In this document: one piece after another, positions 49,242 through 58,606 of the stretch
Position numbering within the stretch: the first letter of the stretch is position 1
How the letters are laid out: each line of letters opens with the position of its first letter
From: Betaproteobacteria bacterium
GTDB taxonomy: Bacteria; Pseudomonadota; Gammaproteobacteria; Burkholderiales; SG8-41
Assembly: GCA_016192825.1 (NCBI GenBank)
Contig: JACPTK010000006.1
Location: 1 to 64,000, forward strand
DNA: 64,000 nucleotides
Direction: 5' to 3'
The notes under the pieces: generated by a model
Told to the model about the DNA's origin: nothing
Seen by the model: only the letters and a program-made list of their open reading frames with translations
The model's database searches: none
Position numbers and translations under genes: made by a program

Positions 49242-49693
49242 CCGTTATGGACATCAAGCAGATCCTCGATTACCTGCCTCACCGCTATCCGTTCCTGCTG
49301 GTGGACCGCGTGGTCTCCTGCGAGCCGGGAAAGACGATCGTTGCGATCAAGAACGTGACCATCAACGAGCCCTTCTTCCAGGGGCATTTTCCCCGCTACC
49401 CGGTGATGCCCGGCGTGCTCATCATCGAGTCCATGGCGCAAGCGGCGGCGATTCTCACGTTTCACAGCGAAAAAGCCAAGCCGGACGACGGATCGGTGTA
49501 CTTCTTCGTCGGAATCGACAACGCCCGCTTCAAGAAACCGGTGGTCCCGGGCGACGTTCTGCGGCTGGAAGTCGCGATCGCACGCCAGGTCCGCGGCATC
49601 TGGAAATTCGCGGCCCGGGCGTGGGTGGGGGAAACGATGGCGGCCGAATCGGAGATCATGTGCACGGTGCGCTCGATCAAGGAGATGGCATGA
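49238..49693 (+). CDS. fabZ: 3-hydroxyacyl-ACP dehydratase FabZ
   Basis: A 151-residue hotdog-fold dehydratase. The GTG at 49238 overlaps the lpxD stop (GTGA) and has AGGGAG in place; ATG 49247 is the alternative. It shows [13 protein letters not shown], the catalytic His in [12 protein letters not shown] and the Glu in IIESMAQAA. It dehydrates hydroxyacyl-ACP and competes with LpxA/LpxD for it, which explains the fixed lpxD-fabZ-lpxA order. Confidence 0.97.
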   Translation: MTVMDIKQILDYLPHRYPFLLVDRVVSCEPGKTIVAIKNVTINEPFFQGHFPRYPVMPGVLIIESMAQAAAILTFHSEKAKPDDGSVYFFVGIDNARFKKPVVPGDVLRLEVAIARQVRGIWKFAARAWVGETMAAESEIMCTVRSIKEMA

Positions 49694-49727
49694 CGGGCCA
49701 CACGCCCGTCGTGCGTTCACGGCTCAA

Positions 49728-50501
49728 GTGAAGATCCATGCGACCGCCATCGTCGATCCTCATGCGCGGATCGCCCCTGACGCCGAAATCGGTCCCTTCG
49801 CGGTGATCGGCGCCGACGTGGAGATCGGCCCGGGCTGCTGGGTCGGGCCGCATGCGGTCATCACCGGGCATACCCGCCTCGGTGCCAACAACCGCGTCTA
49901 CCAGTTCGCTTCCCTGGGGGAAGCCCCTCAGGACAAGAAGTACGGCGGTGAGCCGACGCGCCTGGAGATCGGAAACAACAATACCATCCGCGAGTTCTGC
50001 ACCTTCAATTGCGGCACGGTTCAGGACGCCGGCGTCACCCGCATCGGCAGCGACAACTGGATCATGGCCTACGTGCACCTCGCCCACGACTGCCAGATCG
50101 GCGATCACACGATCTTCGCCAACAATGCGCAGCTCGCCGGGCACGTCCACGTGGGCGACTATGCGATCCTGGGAGGATTCACGGCGGTGCATCAGTTCTG
50201 CCATATCGGCGCCCACAGCATCTCGGGGATCAGCTCGGTGGTGCTCCAGGATGTGCCGCCGTACGTCACGATTTCAGGCAATCCCGCCAAGCCCTACGGC
50301 ATCAACGCCGAGGGATTGAAGCGCAGAGGATTTGACCCTGCGACGATCATCGGGCTCAAGCGGGCCTACAAGACCCTCTACCGCTCCGGCTTGACGCTCG
50401 ATCAGGCCAAAAGCGAGCTCGCGCGCCAGGCGAGCCAGTGTCCCGAAGCCCAGGCCTTGGTCGATTTCCTGGCGGGCTCCGTGCGCGGCATTGTCAGATA
50501 G
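49728..50501 (+). CDS. lpxA: UDP-N-acetylglucosamine O-acyltransferase
   Basis: A 257-residue left-handed beta-helix acyltransferase with GTG start ([20 protein letters not shown]). The catalytic His is in [13 protein letters not shown], and the C-terminal helical domain begins [10 protein letters not shown]. It carries out the first step of lipid A synthesis. It follows fabZ by 34 bp and precedes lpxB. Confidence 0.97.
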   Translation: MKIHATAIVDPHARIAPDAEIGPFAVIGADVEIGPGCWVGPHAVITGHTRLGANNRVYQFASLGEAPQDKKYGGEPTRLEIGNNNTIREFCTFNCGTVQDAGVTRIGSDNWIMAYVHLAHDCQIGDHTIFANNAQLAGHVHVGDYAILGGFTAVHQFCHIGAHSISGISSVVLQDVPPYVTISGNPAKPYGINAEGLKRRGFDPATIIGLKRAYKTLYRSGLTLDQAKSELARQASQCPEAQALVDFLAGSVRGIVR

Positions 50502-50512
50502 TCCCGCGTTCC

Positions 50513-51676
50513 ATGGCCAGGGCTTCGCTCACCATCGGCGTGGTCGCGGGCGAGGCATCCGGCGATCTGCTGGGTTCGCGCCTCATTACGGCCCTGCGCG
50601 AGCGCCTGCCTCATGCGCGCTTTACGGGGATCGGCGGTCCGCGCATGCAGTCCACGGGCATGGAGGTGCTGTATCCAATGGAGAAGCTGGCGGTGCGGGG
50701 CTACGTCGAGGTAGCCCGCCATTACCTCGAGATCGCCGGCATACGGCGCAAGCTCGCGCAGCGCTTCCTGGACGAGCCGCCCGCGCTGTTCGTGGGGGTG
50801 GACGCACCGGATTTCAATCTCGACCTCGAGCTCAAGCTCCGGTCCGCAGGCATTCCCACCGCGCACCTCGTCAGCCCCTCGATCTGGGCATGGCGCGGCA
50901 AGCGCATGCGCAAGATCCTGCGCGCGGTCTCGAGGATGCTGGTGATCTTTCCATTCGAGCGGGCGCTCTACGAGCGCGCCGGCGTCCCGGTCACCTATGT
51001 GGGGCATCCGCTGGCGGAAATGCTCTCGCGGGTCCCGGCCAGGGCTGCGGCGCGCGAGCAGCTGCGCCTTCCGGCAGCCTCCAGAATCGTCGCGCTGTTG
51101 CCCGGCAGCCGGCTGAGCGAAGTCGAGCAAATGGCCGAGCTCTTCATCGAGACCGCCGTGCAGATCGCGACGGGCCTGCCCGACGCGCAGTTCCTGGTGC
51201 CGATGGTGAACCGGCCCACACGGGAGTTGTTCGAGGCCGCGCTCTACCGCCGCGAGCGCGAGGCACTGAACCTGACCGTGCTGTTCGGCCACGCGCACGA
51301 GGCCATGTCAGCGGCGGACGTGGTGCTGGCGGCTTCCGGCACCGCCACGCTGGAAGCAGCGCTGCTGGGCCGTCCCGTGGTGATCGCCTACCGCATGCCG
51401 CGCGCATCCTGGTGGATCATGAACAACCGCCGCTACCAGCCGTACGTTGGCCTGCCCAACATTCTCGCCGGGGAATTCATCGTGCCGGAATTCCTCCAGG
51501 ACGAAGCCACGCCGGAGAACCTGTCGCAGGCGGTTCTGAACCTGATGTTCGACAACACCGTGCGCGCCCGGCTCGAGACCCGCTTTGCCGCGATGGCCCG
51601 GGAGTTGCGGCAGGACTGCGACGAGCGCATGGCATCGGCGCTCCTCCCCCTGATACGAAACGGCGTTGCGCCATGA
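50513..51676 (+). CDS. lpxB: Lipid-A-disaccharide synthase
   Basis: A 387-residue GT-B glycosyltransferase. It begins [20 protein letters not shown] with [20 protein letters not shown] and shows [36 protein letters not shown] and [20 protein letters not shown]. It joins lipid X and UDP-diacylglucosamine. ATGA overlap with rnhB. Open frame upstream of the chosen ATG overlaps lpxA and is not used. Confidence 0.97.
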   Translation: MARASLTIGVVAGEASGDLLGSRLITALRERLPHARFTGIGGPRMQSTGMEVLYPMEKLAVRGYVEVARHYLEIAGIRRKLAQRFLDEPPALFVGVDAPDFNLDLELKLRSAGIPTAHLVSPSIWAWRGKRMRKILRAVSRMLVIFPFERALYERAGVPVTYVGHPLAEMLSRVPARAAAREQLRLPAASRIVALLPGSRLSEVEQMAELFIETAVQIATGLPDAQFLVPMVNRPTRELFEAALYRREREALNLTVLFGHAHEAMSAADVVLAASGTATLEAALLGRPVVIAYRMPRASWWIMNNRRYQPYVGLPNILAGEFIVPEFLQDEATPENLSQAVLNLMFDNTVRARLETRFAAMARELRQDCDERMASALLPLIRNGVAP

Positions 51677-52251
51677 GCCTCGTTTGCGGCGTCGACGAGG
51701 CCGGTCGAGGCCCGCTTGCCGGACCGGTATATGCAGCCGCCGTCATTCTGGATTCCCGGGACGGCATCGCGGGGCTGGCCGACTCCAAGAGGCTCAGCGC
51801 GCGCCAGCGCGAGGCCCTGGTCGCCGAGATCCACCGGCGCGCCACCGCGTGGGCCGTGGCGAAGGCGAGCGTGGAGGAGATCGACGCGCTCAATATCCTG
51901 CAGGCGAGCCTCCTTGCCATGCGACGCGCGGTGGAGGCGCTGACGGTGACGCCGGAGCGGGTTCTGGTGGACGGCCTGCACCGGCCGCAGCTCGGGCTGC
52001 CGGTTCAGGCCATCGTGAGAGGCGATGCGACGGTGGCGGCAATCTCCGCCGCCTCGATCCTCGCCAAAGTGGCGCGCGACGCGGAGATGCTGGCCTTGCA
52101 TGACCGGCATCCCCAGTACGGTTTCGACCGTCACAAAGGGTATCCCACCCGCCTGCATCTCGAGGCGTTGCGCAAGCACGGGATATCGGCGGCGCACCGC
52201 CGCAGCTTTGCCCCCGTTCGGGCGCTGCTGGGATCGAAGGAGGGGTCATGA
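51673..52251 (+). CDS. rnhB: Ribonuclease HII
   Basis: A 192-residue RNase HII. Catalytic acids are in [17 protein letters not shown] (Asp, Glu), VLVDGLHRP and [12 protein letters not shown]. It cuts 5' of single ribonucleotides in DNA. It is coupled to lpxB by ATGA and to the next membrane gene by another ATGA-type overlap (52248). Confidence 0.97.
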   Translation: MSLVCGVDEAGRGPLAGPVYAAAVILDSRDGIAGLADSKRLSARQREALVAEIHRRATAWAVAKASVEEIDALNILQASLLAMRRAVEALTVTPERVLVDGLHRPQLGLPVQAIVRGDATVAAISAASILAKVARDAEMLALHDRHPQYGFDRHKGYPTRLHLEALRKHGISAAHRRSFAPVRALLGSKEGS

Positions 52252-52694
52252 AGATCGCCATCTTGCTGCATTTGCTCGGCGTGACCGTGTGGATCGGCGG
52301 CATGTTCTTCGCCTATCTCTGCCTGCGCCCGGCAGCCGGCGCGCTCGAGCTGCCCCTGCGCCTGCCGCTGTGGGCGGCGACCCTGCAGCGTTTTTTCCGC
52401 TGGGTCTGGTTGTCGGTCGCGCTGATCCTCGGCAGCGGTTTCTACATGCTGAACGGGATCGCACAACTCGCGCGAGTCCCGCTTTACGTTTATCTCATGC
52501 TCCACGCAGGGGTGCTGATGATGCTGATCTTTGCGTACGTGTTTTTCTTGCCGTTCCCCGCTCTCAAGAAGGCCGTCGCCGCGCAGGACTGGAAGGCGGG
52601 CGCTGCAGCCCTCAACCAGATCCGCATCGCGGTTGCGGTCAACCTGGCCCTTGGTCTTCTCAACATCGTCATCGCTACGGCAGGCGCCCTTTGA
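52248..52694 (+). CDS. CopD-family integral membrane protein
   Basis: A 148-residue protein with four transmembrane helices: [20 protein letters not shown] (1), [19 protein letters not shown] (2), [20 protein letters not shown] (3) and [20 protein letters not shown] (4). The first helix carries the [14 protein letters not shown] pattern of CopD/DUF2269-type proteins, with a His that may bind heme or copper. Function is not established. It overlaps rnhB at its start and the RNA methyltransferase at its stop (TTGA), so it is co-translated with both. Confidence 0.8.
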   Translation: MKIAILLHLLGVTVWIGGMFFAYLCLRPAAGALELPLRLPLWAATLQRFFRWVWLSVALILGSGFYMLNGIAQLARVPLYVYLMLHAGVLMMLIFAYVFFLPFPALKKAVAAQDWKAGAAALNQIRIAVAVNLALGLLNIVIATAGAL

Positions 52695-53491
52695 AGCGGA
52701 TCGGCTCGCCCGCGAATCCAGGCTTCAAGGCCCTGCGCCAACTCGTGGAGTCCTCCCGGGAGCGCAGGAAAGCGGGACTGTCGGTGCTCGATGGCATCCA
52801 CTTGGTGGCAGCCTATCGCGAGCACGTCGGCAGGCCGCAACGGATTGCGGTCAGTAGCCAGGGAATGGAGCGCGCTGAAATACGGGCGCTGCTCGAGCGG
52901 CTGAAAGGAGTGGACGCCGTGGTGCTCGACGATGCGTTGTTCCGCCAACTTTCATCCGTCGTGACGCCGACGGGCATCGTCGCGGTTGTGAAAACGCCCA
53001 GTGCGCAGCCGGTGCCGGCGGAGATGGACGCCTGCGTGATGCTGGAAGACCTTCAGGACCCGGGCAATCTCGGGTCCATCCTGCGCACCTGCGCCGCGGC
53101 AGGCGTGCGGCACGTGTTGCTGTCGCGCGGCTCGGTGCACGCCTGGTCGCCGCGGGTGTTGCGGGCGGCGATGGGCGCGCATTTTGCGCTGGCCATTTAC
53201 GAAGGCGTCAACCTCCAGGCAGTGGCGAGCGCCTTCACGGGCAAGCGGGTAGCGACCCGGCAGCGCGCCACGCAATCGGTATTCGAGACCGACCTGACCG
53301 GGCGGCTGGCCCTCCTTTTCGGCAACGAGGGCGCCGGGCTCAGCCCGGAATTGCTGCGGACGGCGGACATCGCGGCGTCGATTCCGATGCCCGGCAAGGC
53401 CGAATCCCTCAATGTCGCCGCGGCGGCCGCGGTGTGCCTGTTCGAGCGGGTGCGGCAGCTGGCGGCGAAAAGCGTGATTCGGGAATCGTGA
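52691..53491 (+). CDS. TrmH/SpoU-family RNA methyltransferase
   Basis: A 266-residue SPOUT methyltransferase with TTG start overlapping the preceding stop. The N-terminal L30e-like substrate-binding domain (GFKALRQLVESSRERRKAGL) precedes the knotted domain with motif 1 LEDLQDPGNLGSILRTCAAA, motif 2 LALLFGNEGAGLSPELL and motif 3 ASIPMPGKAESLNVAAAAAV. It 2'-O-methylates tRNA or rRNA ribose; the exact site cannot be told. The stop lies inside heptad repeat site D. Confidence 0.9.
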   Translation: MKRIGSPANPGFKALRQLVESSRERRKAGLSVLDGIHLVAAYREHVGRPQRIAVSSQGMERAEIRALLERLKGVDAVVLDDALFRQLSSVVTPTGIVAVVKTPSAQPVPAEMDACVMLEDLQDPGNLGSILRTCAAAGVRHVLLSRGSVHAWSPRVLRAAMGAHFALAIYEGVNLQAVASAFTGKRVATRQRATQSVFETDLTGRLALLFGNEGAGLSPELLRTADIAASIPMPGKAESLNVAAAAAVCLFERVRQLAAKSVIRES

Positions 53492-53579
53492 CTCGTGAAT
53501 CGTTGCTCTCAGGCGAAGCACAATTGCATTTTAGGTCCGTCCTCGAATCACGAGTCACCACTCATGAATCACGGATTAA
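53474..53579. repeat. Heptad-type inverted repeat, site D
   Basis: The left arm is GTGATTC, GGGAATC, GTGACTC, GTGAATC (53474-53501). The right arm read as complement from 53572 is GTGATTC, ATGAGTG, GTGACTC, GTGATTC. The registers align unit by unit. The arm begins inside the last codons of the methyltransferase gene. It marks the border between the conserved core and the accessory cluster to the right. Confidence 0.8.
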
Positions 53580-53695
53580 GAGAACCGCAAGGACGCAACA
53601 TCATCTTTGACATGCCGTTCAAATTCGACTGTACGAACCCGTAGTCCTTCTTATCTATCGCTCTTTTGCCCGCGTGCCTCACTGCTATGCTCTGA

Positions 53696-53736
53696 TGCGC
53701 TAAGTGATTAAATCCATTTCAGATTCCCTTAGCGCA
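53696..53736. promoter_or_regulatory. Inverted repeat upstream of the GntR regulator
   Basis: TGCGCTAAG (53696-53704) and CTTAGCGCA (53728-53736) are perfect inverted 9-mers 23 bp apart, about 30 bp before the regulator promoter. It could be an operator or terminator-like hairpin. The rest of 53580-53765 shows nothing else recognisable. Confidence 0.45.
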
Positions 53737-53765
53737 CGTAGAAGAACTTATTAACGTCGTGAATA

Positions 53766-53802
53766 TTGACGCGCTTACGTTTTTGTTTTATAAGTGGATC
53801 CA
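53766..53802 (+). promoter_or_regulatory. Strong sigma-70 promoter of the GntR gene with palindrome at the start site
   Basis: TTGACG (53766-53771) and TATAAG (53789-53794) are spaced by exactly 17 bp. TGGATCCA (53795-53802) is palindromic and covers the expected transcription start. The ATG is at 53805, so the message would have nearly no leader. An autoregulatory operator is likely. Confidence 0.65.
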
Positions 53803-53804
53803 TA

Positions 53805-54494
53805 ATGGATTCGATTTTTAACAAAGCCGATTGCTACCAACAAAGAGCTTACCTTTTTTTAAAGGACCGTATTACCGGCCTTGCGTACAAACCCAATGAG
53901 CGGCTGAAAGCGCTGGAGATCGCGAAGGAGCTCGGTGTGAGCAGAACGCCAGTCAAGGAAGCCTTGGGGCGGCTTGAGCAGGAGGGGTTAGTCAAGCGAG
54001 AACTGGGTTCCGGTTACGTTGTTCAAGCCTTGAGCGTCCGAGACATTATGAATCTCTATATGGTTCGTGAGGTCCTGGAGGTCGAGGCGGCGAAGGAGGC
54101 ACTTCCTAACCTCAGTGAAGAGACGAGCCGGCAAATGACGGAGATCCTAAGCGGTTCGCAGGAGCTCCTCCAACAAGAACGCTATGACGAGTTTCTGCTG
54201 GCGAATCGAAAATTTCATAACGCAATGGCCGCAGCTACTGGTAACGACGTGCTAAAACAGATTCTGGCAGGACTTAACGCTCGCATCTGGAGTATCGGGA
54301 CGATCATCGTCAAGCGGTATCCGCCACGTGCCGATGAGATTCTCTTTGAGAATCGGCGCATTCTGAAAGCGCTCGTATCGAAAGACCCGGTTGACCTGGA
54401 GCAGGCGGTCCGGGCGCACATCAGGCGTGGCGGAGAACACGTCAGAAAGTTCATCGAGCAAGAGCCGCATCACGTATATCTCGCATCAATGTAG
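53805..54494 (+). CDS. GntR-family (FadR/FCD-type) transcriptional regulator
   Basis: A 229-residue regulator. The winged helix (residues about 15-80) has PNERLKALEIAKELGVSRTP followed by VKEALGRLEQEGLV. The C-terminal FCD ligand-binding domain shows REVLEVEAAKEAL, FHNAMAAATGNDVL and a late HIRRGGEHV with metal-binding His positions. FCD members sense small organic acids. It is the first gene of the accessory cluster and lies 26 bp before the radical SAM gene in the same direction, so it probably controls that operon and itself. Confidence 0.9.
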   Translation: MDSIFNKADCYQQRAYLFLKDRITGLAYKPNERLKALEIAKELGVSRTPVKEALGRLEQEGLVKRELGSGYVVQALSVRDIMNLYMVREVLEVEAAKEALPNLSEETSRQMTEILSGSQELLQQERYDEFLLANRKFHNAMAAATGNDVLKQILAGLNARIWSIGTIIVKRYPPRADEILFENRRILKALVSKDPVDLEQAVRAHIRRGGEHVRKFIEQEPHHVYLASM

Positions 54495-54520
54495 TTGGCT
54501 GAGCTATAAAGGGGCATTGT

Positions 54521-55975
54521 ATGAGCATCATCGAAAAAGAACGTGATGCAATCGCGTTGGACGTGGAAGGCAAAACAGCCGACTTCCCGACTGGCACGGA
54601 TCTCAAGACGATTCTTTCCGGGCGCTGGGTTCCTGCAGAGAATTCAAGCCGGCCAAGAAAGAGCACCCAGTATCACCCGGTCATTCTTAAACTCGAACTC
54701 CTCGGTCAAGGCCTTAATGTGTCGCCAGAAGCGACTGTGGAGATCGGAAAGACATTGAAAGTCGATCACGCCGTGGGCGCGGTCGGCAAACACGCGCTGG
54801 ACATCATTCTTGACCCCGGCAAAGTGTATGTGGGCGTGCCCGTGGGAACTACGGTGAGTGATCACCTGAGGGAAAAAACCCCTTTTACGCTCGAAGTGGA
54901 TTGTGGCAGGTATTACATCGGCAAGAAGCCCGCGAGGCTGCGAGACGATGGGCGGTGGGAATGCCTTGAGCAAAAAGCGAAGGCCGAAAAGATAATGAGC
55001 GTAAGTATCCCTCCGTATCCGCATTACTATGATCACAAGACAACGCGTGGGCTGCCCATGCGCAGCATCATGCCGCTTGCCGGAGATTTTGGCGGGGCGA
55101 CTATTTTCCCACATTGCCATTATTTCGGGCGGTTTCAAGACGACTATAAGGGCATGGAATGCCGCTTCTGCAGCATTGATGAAAACCTTGAGTCTGGCCG
55201 CGACGTTTTTCCTAAGAAGCCTGAAGATTTTGTTGAAACCGTAGCTGAAGCACGCAAACACCCAAACTTTCGTCATGGCCCGGTGTTCGCTGGCGGTAGT
55301 ACTCCGCCCCCGGATAGAGGCGCGAAAGTTCACGCTAAATATCTAAGACCCCTGAAAGACGCATTTCCAGATAACTGGCTACGGCTCACCATTGCTCCGC
55401 CGGACGACGAGCGGTACATCGACATGTTGTTTGAAGCTGGGGCGGACTTAGTGGGCTTTAACTACGAGATCTACGATCCCCTGCTGTTCGCGAAAATGTG
55501 TCCGGGTAAAGTCAGAGATATTGAGAAGGGGGTGCCTGGACATGCTCATTACGACAGGATGATCCGGTACATGGTGAAAACGTTTGGCACCGGACACGCC
55601 AGCGCCAACATCATTGCTGGCCTAGAGCCGGCTCAGAGCACTGTGAATGGAATCACGCATCTTGCGTCCATGGGTGTGATACCAACGATATTTGTGTTTG
55701 TTCCTCTCAAAGGTACCGCACTCGAGGGCCATCATCCTCCCAGCATCCGAGAGATGATCTACATCTACAACCGACTGAAAGAGATTACCGAGCGCTTTGG
55801 TACCGATACCTACTGCGCGGGATGTAATCGAATGCTGATTAACACCAAGTATTACGACGGTTTGCAACCGACCATGCCGGCGATCAACGAGGACGACCTG
55901 CGTTTTGTCGGGTTGCCTCCCGAGGATCTTCACGTTCCTCCTCGGATTCCCTACGTGCTCAAGCTCAAATGGTAA
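54521..55975 (+). CDS. Radical SAM enzyme with atypical CX14CX2C cysteine pattern
   Basis: A 484-residue protein. Residues 1-160 form an unrecognised N-terminal domain. From about 190 a radical SAM-type barrel can be read: Cys199, Cys214 and Cys217 (HCHYFGRFQDDYKG, then MECRFCSID) in place of the usual CX3CX2C, a GGSTPPP strand end (258-264) like the GGEP SAM motif, GADLVGFNYEIY, IIAGLEPAQSTVNG and FVPLKGTALEG, as in BioB/HydE-type barrels. A second pair, Cys432 and Cys435 (YCAGCNR), may hold another cluster or metal. The reaction is unknown. A ferredoxin gene follows by 52 bp and could supply electrons. Homology to radical SAM is confident, subfamily is not. Confidence 0.75.
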   Translation: MSIIEKERDAIALDVEGKTADFPTGTDLKTILSGRWVPAENSSRPRKSTQYHPVILKLELLGQGLNVSPEATVEIGKTLKVDHAVGAVGKHALDIILDPGKVYVGVPVGTTVSDHLREKTPFTLEVDCGRYYIGKKPARLRDDGRWECLEQKAKAEKIMSVSIPPYPHYYDHKTTRGLPMRSIMPLAGDFGGATIFPHCHYFGRFQDDYKGMECRFCSIDENLESGRDVFPKKPEDFVETVAEARKHPNFRHGPVFAGGSTPPPDRGAKVHAKYLRPLKDAFPDNWLRLTIAPPDDERYIDMLFEAGADLVGFNYEIYDPLLFAKMCPGKVRDIEKGVPGHAHYDRMIRYMVKTFGTGHASANIIAGLEPAQSTVNGITHLASMGVIPTIFVFVPLKGTALEGHHPPSIREMIYIYNRLKEITERFGTDTYCAGCNRMLINTKYYDGLQPTMPAINEDDLRFVGLPPEDLHVPPRIPYVLKLKW

Positions 55976-56027
55976 AGCTCCTGCTCTGGAGGTGGAGCCG
56001 CGTCGGTGTTCTTAGCAGGAGAGCCGT

Positions 56028-56444
56028 ATGCCTTATGTCGTGACCGAAGACTGTATCAAGTGCAAGTACATGGACTGCGTAGAGACCTGCCCGGTGAGCT
56101 GTTTCTACGAAGGGCAAAACATGCTTGTCATCCATCCGGACGAGTGCATCGATTGTGCCGCATGCGAGCCGACCTGCCCGATTGAGGCGATTGTTTCGGA
56201 CGATACCGCCGCCGGCGCGAAATGGGCCGAGCTTAATCGGAAGTATTCGGCATTTTGGCCAAGAATCGTGGAGAAAGGCGCTGTCCCGGAGGACGCCAAA
56301 CAGTGGGAGAAAACCCCGAACAAGTTCGCGACTCATTTCAGCGCGCAAGCCGGCGCCTCCCATGTCGCCTACTCTCAACCTGGTCGGAGCGATCGGTCAA
56401 AAAGTCAGGACACAGCCAGAGACGGCGATAGTGACTTTGCCTGA
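56028..56444 (+). CDS. fdxA: 7Fe ferredoxin (FdxA type) with C-terminal extension
   Basis: A 138-residue ferredoxin. The first cluster motif has Cys9, Cys12, Cys17, Cys21 and Cys25 ([17 protein letters not shown]), the second Cys40, Cys43, Cys46 and Cys50 ([12 protein letters not shown]), matching the Azotobacter FdI pattern for one 3Fe-4S and one 4Fe-4S cluster. The usual length is about 107; here some 30 extra polar residues follow ([18 protein letters not shown]), possibly read-through after a changed stop. Its place after the radical SAM gene suggests it is the electron donor. Confidence 0.9.
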   Translation: MPYVVTEDCIKCKYMDCVETCPVSCFYEGQNMLVIHPDECIDCAACEPTCPIEAIVSDDTAAGAKWAELNRKYSAFWPRIVEKGAVPEDAKQWEKTPNKFATHFSAQAGASHVAYSQPGRSDRSKSQDTARDGDSDFA

Positions 56445-56580
56445 AAGGCGACCAGTAAACTCAGATTAATCAACGGTGTCAAGAAGGAAAACCCTGCCAC
56501 CTCGAATGACATGCTCTGCTCGAACGCCCACTCTTTGCCGGACACCTGAGACCGCAAGTCATCGGAAAACGTCGCATTTC

Positions 56581-57567
56581 ATGGTTTATCGCGAACTAGG
56601 AAAACATCGGTTGAGGGTCTCAGCGTTGGGCCTCGGTTGTATGGGCATGTCCGAGTTTTATGGGCCTACCAATGACGCCGAAGCGATCCGCACGATCCTG
56701 CGAGCGATAGACCTCGGCATTAACTTCATTGATACCGCAGATAGCTACGGGCGCGGCCATAACGAGGAACTGATCCGCAAAGCAATTGCGGGGAGGCGGG
56801 ACCAGGTCGTGCTGGCGACCAAGTTTGGGAATGTTAGGGGCGACACACCGGACGCGAGGGGGACGAACGGCAAGCCGTGGTACGTTCGAGCCGCTTGCGA
56901 AGAAAGCCTGAAGCGGCTCGGTGTCGAGGTCATTGATCTTTATTACTTGCACCGTTTGGATCGAGAAACCCCTATCGAGGATACCGTCGGTGCGATGTCG
57001 AGACTGGTGAACGAGGGCAAAGTGCGTCATCTCGGTCTTTGCGAGGTCGGTCCCAAGACGCTGAGGAAAGCCTATCAAGTGCATCCCATAGCCGCTCTGC
57101 AAAGCGAATACTCACTCTGGACGAGGAACCCGGAAGACAAGGTCTTGGCAGTCTGTCGAGAATTGGGGGTTGGATTCGTGGCTTTCAGTCCGTTAGGACG
57201 AGGCTTCCTGGCAGGAAAAATCAGGGCAAGAAAGGACTTGGACCCCGATGATCGCAGACTAAGGTTACCCCGCTTTCAAGCGGGGATTCTTGATGCAAAT
57301 GTCGCAAGGCTTCGCGAGCTTGATAGCATCGCCTCACAAAAGAGTTGCACAGTGGCGCAACTCGCATTGGCGTGGTTGCTCTCACAAGGCGAGGAGATCA
57401 TCCCAATTCCAGGCACCAAGCGTGTTTCGCGCCTAGAGGAAAACGTCCGCTCTCTGGATGTCATTCTTTCATCTGGTGATCTTTCCCGACTTGGTGAGAT
57501 ATGCAGCCCGGGGGCATTCTCTGGTGAGAGATTCGCCGCAACGGACATGACAAGAGTCGCGGAATAG
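56581..57567 (+). CDS. Aldo/keto reductase
   Basis: A 328-residue AKR of the YakC/AKR13-like group. The sequence [20 protein letters not shown] opens the barrel. The catalytic tetrad can be placed at Asp51, Tyr56 (DTADSYGRG), Lys81 (LATKFGN) and His in YYLHRLD. NADPH-binding [17 protein letters not shown] is near the C-terminus. It reduces aldehydes or ketones; the substrate here is not known. ATG 56581 is used; the frame is open upstream to 56476 without resemblance. About 130 bp separate it from the ferredoxin, so it may still be in the same operon. Confidence 0.9.
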   Translation: MVYRELGKHRLRVSALGLGCMGMSEFYGPTNDAEAIRTILRAIDLGINFIDTADSYGRGHNEELIRKAIAGRRDQVVLATKFGNVRGDTPDARGTNGKPWYVRAACEESLKRLGVEVIDLYYLHRLDRETPIEDTVGAMSRLVNEGKVRHLGLCEVGPKTLRKAYQVHPIAALQSEYSLWTRNPEDKVLAVCRELGVGFVAFSPLGRGFLAGKIRARKDLDPDDRRLRLPRFQAGILDANVARLRELDSIASQKSCTVAQLALAWLLSQGEEIIPIPGTKRVSRLEENVRSLDVILSSGDLSRLGEICSPGAFSGERFAATDMTRVAE

Positions 57568-57597
57568 GTCGGACATTCATTTTCTCAGGAGGTGTAC

Positions 57598-58482
57598 GTG
57601 TTCGAAGGGTTTAACCACGCTCAGATTCAGACCGGAGACAAGGAAGTCGTAATTAATCTTCGCTACGGAGGTAATGGCCCGCCTTTGCTCTTGTTGCACG
57701 GTAACACCGTGACACATGCCCTGTGGCACAAAATCGCACCGCGTCTGAGCCAGGACTTCACCGTGGTGGCAACCGACTTGCGCGGCTACGGTGATAGTTC
57801 TAAGCCGTTCGGGAAGGAAGATCACAGCACTTATTCCTTCCGGTCGATGGCGATCGATCAAGTTGAGGTGATGGCCAAGCTCGGTCTTGATTCGTTTTTT
57901 GTCGCGGGACACGATCGTGGTGGTCGTGTAGGCCATCGCATGGCCCTGGATTTTCCGGAGAAAGTCTTAAAGTTTGCGAGTCTTGATATTGTCCCAACGC
58001 ACTACACCCTGACTCATTTAAATAAAGAGCGGGCGTTAGCGCAATGGCATTGGTTTTTTATGGCTTTGCCATATGATTTTCCCGAGCAACTGCTTCTGGG
58101 TAAGGAAGAATATTATATCCGCAAAAAGTTAAATCGGCCGGGAATTGGTTTTGGCGGCATTACCGAAGAGGCATTGGCGGAATACATCCGCTGTTGTACG
58201 CCCGCGAACTGCCATGCGGTTTGCGAGGACTATCGGGCTTCTATCACTGTGGACTTCGAGATGGATTCGCGAGATTTCAATCAGGGGAAAAAGATCAAAT
58301 GCCCCATGCTCGTAATCTGGGGCGAGAGGAGCCATATGAACCGATATTTCAAGCCGGTCGAGGCTTGGAGCGAATATGCAAACAACATTGTCGGGGGTCG
58401 GATGCTGCCTTGTGGTCATTTCCCGCCAGAGCAATGTCCGGAAGAGACTTACCAAGCTCTATATGAGTTTTTCAAGAATTAG
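57598..58482 (+). CDS. Haloacetate (fluoroacetate) dehalogenase-like alpha/beta hydrolase
   Basis: A 294-residue alpha/beta hydrolase. GTG 57598 follows AGGAGG by five bases. Compared with characterised fluoroacetate dehalogenases, every key residue can be found: nucleophile Asp106 and carboxylate-binding Arg107 and Arg110 (GHDRGGRVGHR), Asp130 (SLDIVP), halide pocket His151, Trp152 (QWHWFF) and Tyr212 (DYRAS), and catalytic His274 (CGHFPPE). It should hydrolyse a 2-haloacid with release of halide, perhaps fluoride. Epoxide hydrolases are close relatives but lack the Arg pair and the HW/Y pocket. The surrounding Bug and reductase genes fit uptake and breakdown of an organic acid. Confidence 0.85.
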   Translation: MFEGFNHAQIQTGDKEVVINLRYGGNGPPLLLLHGNTVTHALWHKIAPRLSQDFTVVATDLRGYGDSSKPFGKEDHSTYSFRSMAIDQVEVMAKLGLDSFFVAGHDRGGRVGHRMALDFPEKVLKFASLDIVPTHYTLTHLNKERALAQWHWFFMALPYDFPEQLLLGKEEYYIRKKLNRPGIGFGGITEEALAEYIRCCTPANCHAVCEDYRASITVDFEMDSRDFNQGKKIKCPMLVIWGERSHMNRYFKPVEAWSEYANNIVGGRMLPCGHFPPEQCPEETYQALYEFFKN

Positions 58483-58606
58483 TCAGTTTGTCGTTATCGA
58501 TTATTGCCCATGCATTGGGCTTGCGGGGTGGGGCATACGATGAGGCAGCCATAATCAGGGGTTCGTGCCGTTCTCGGCAACGTGGTGAGTGATGGAGGAG
58601 GGCCTC

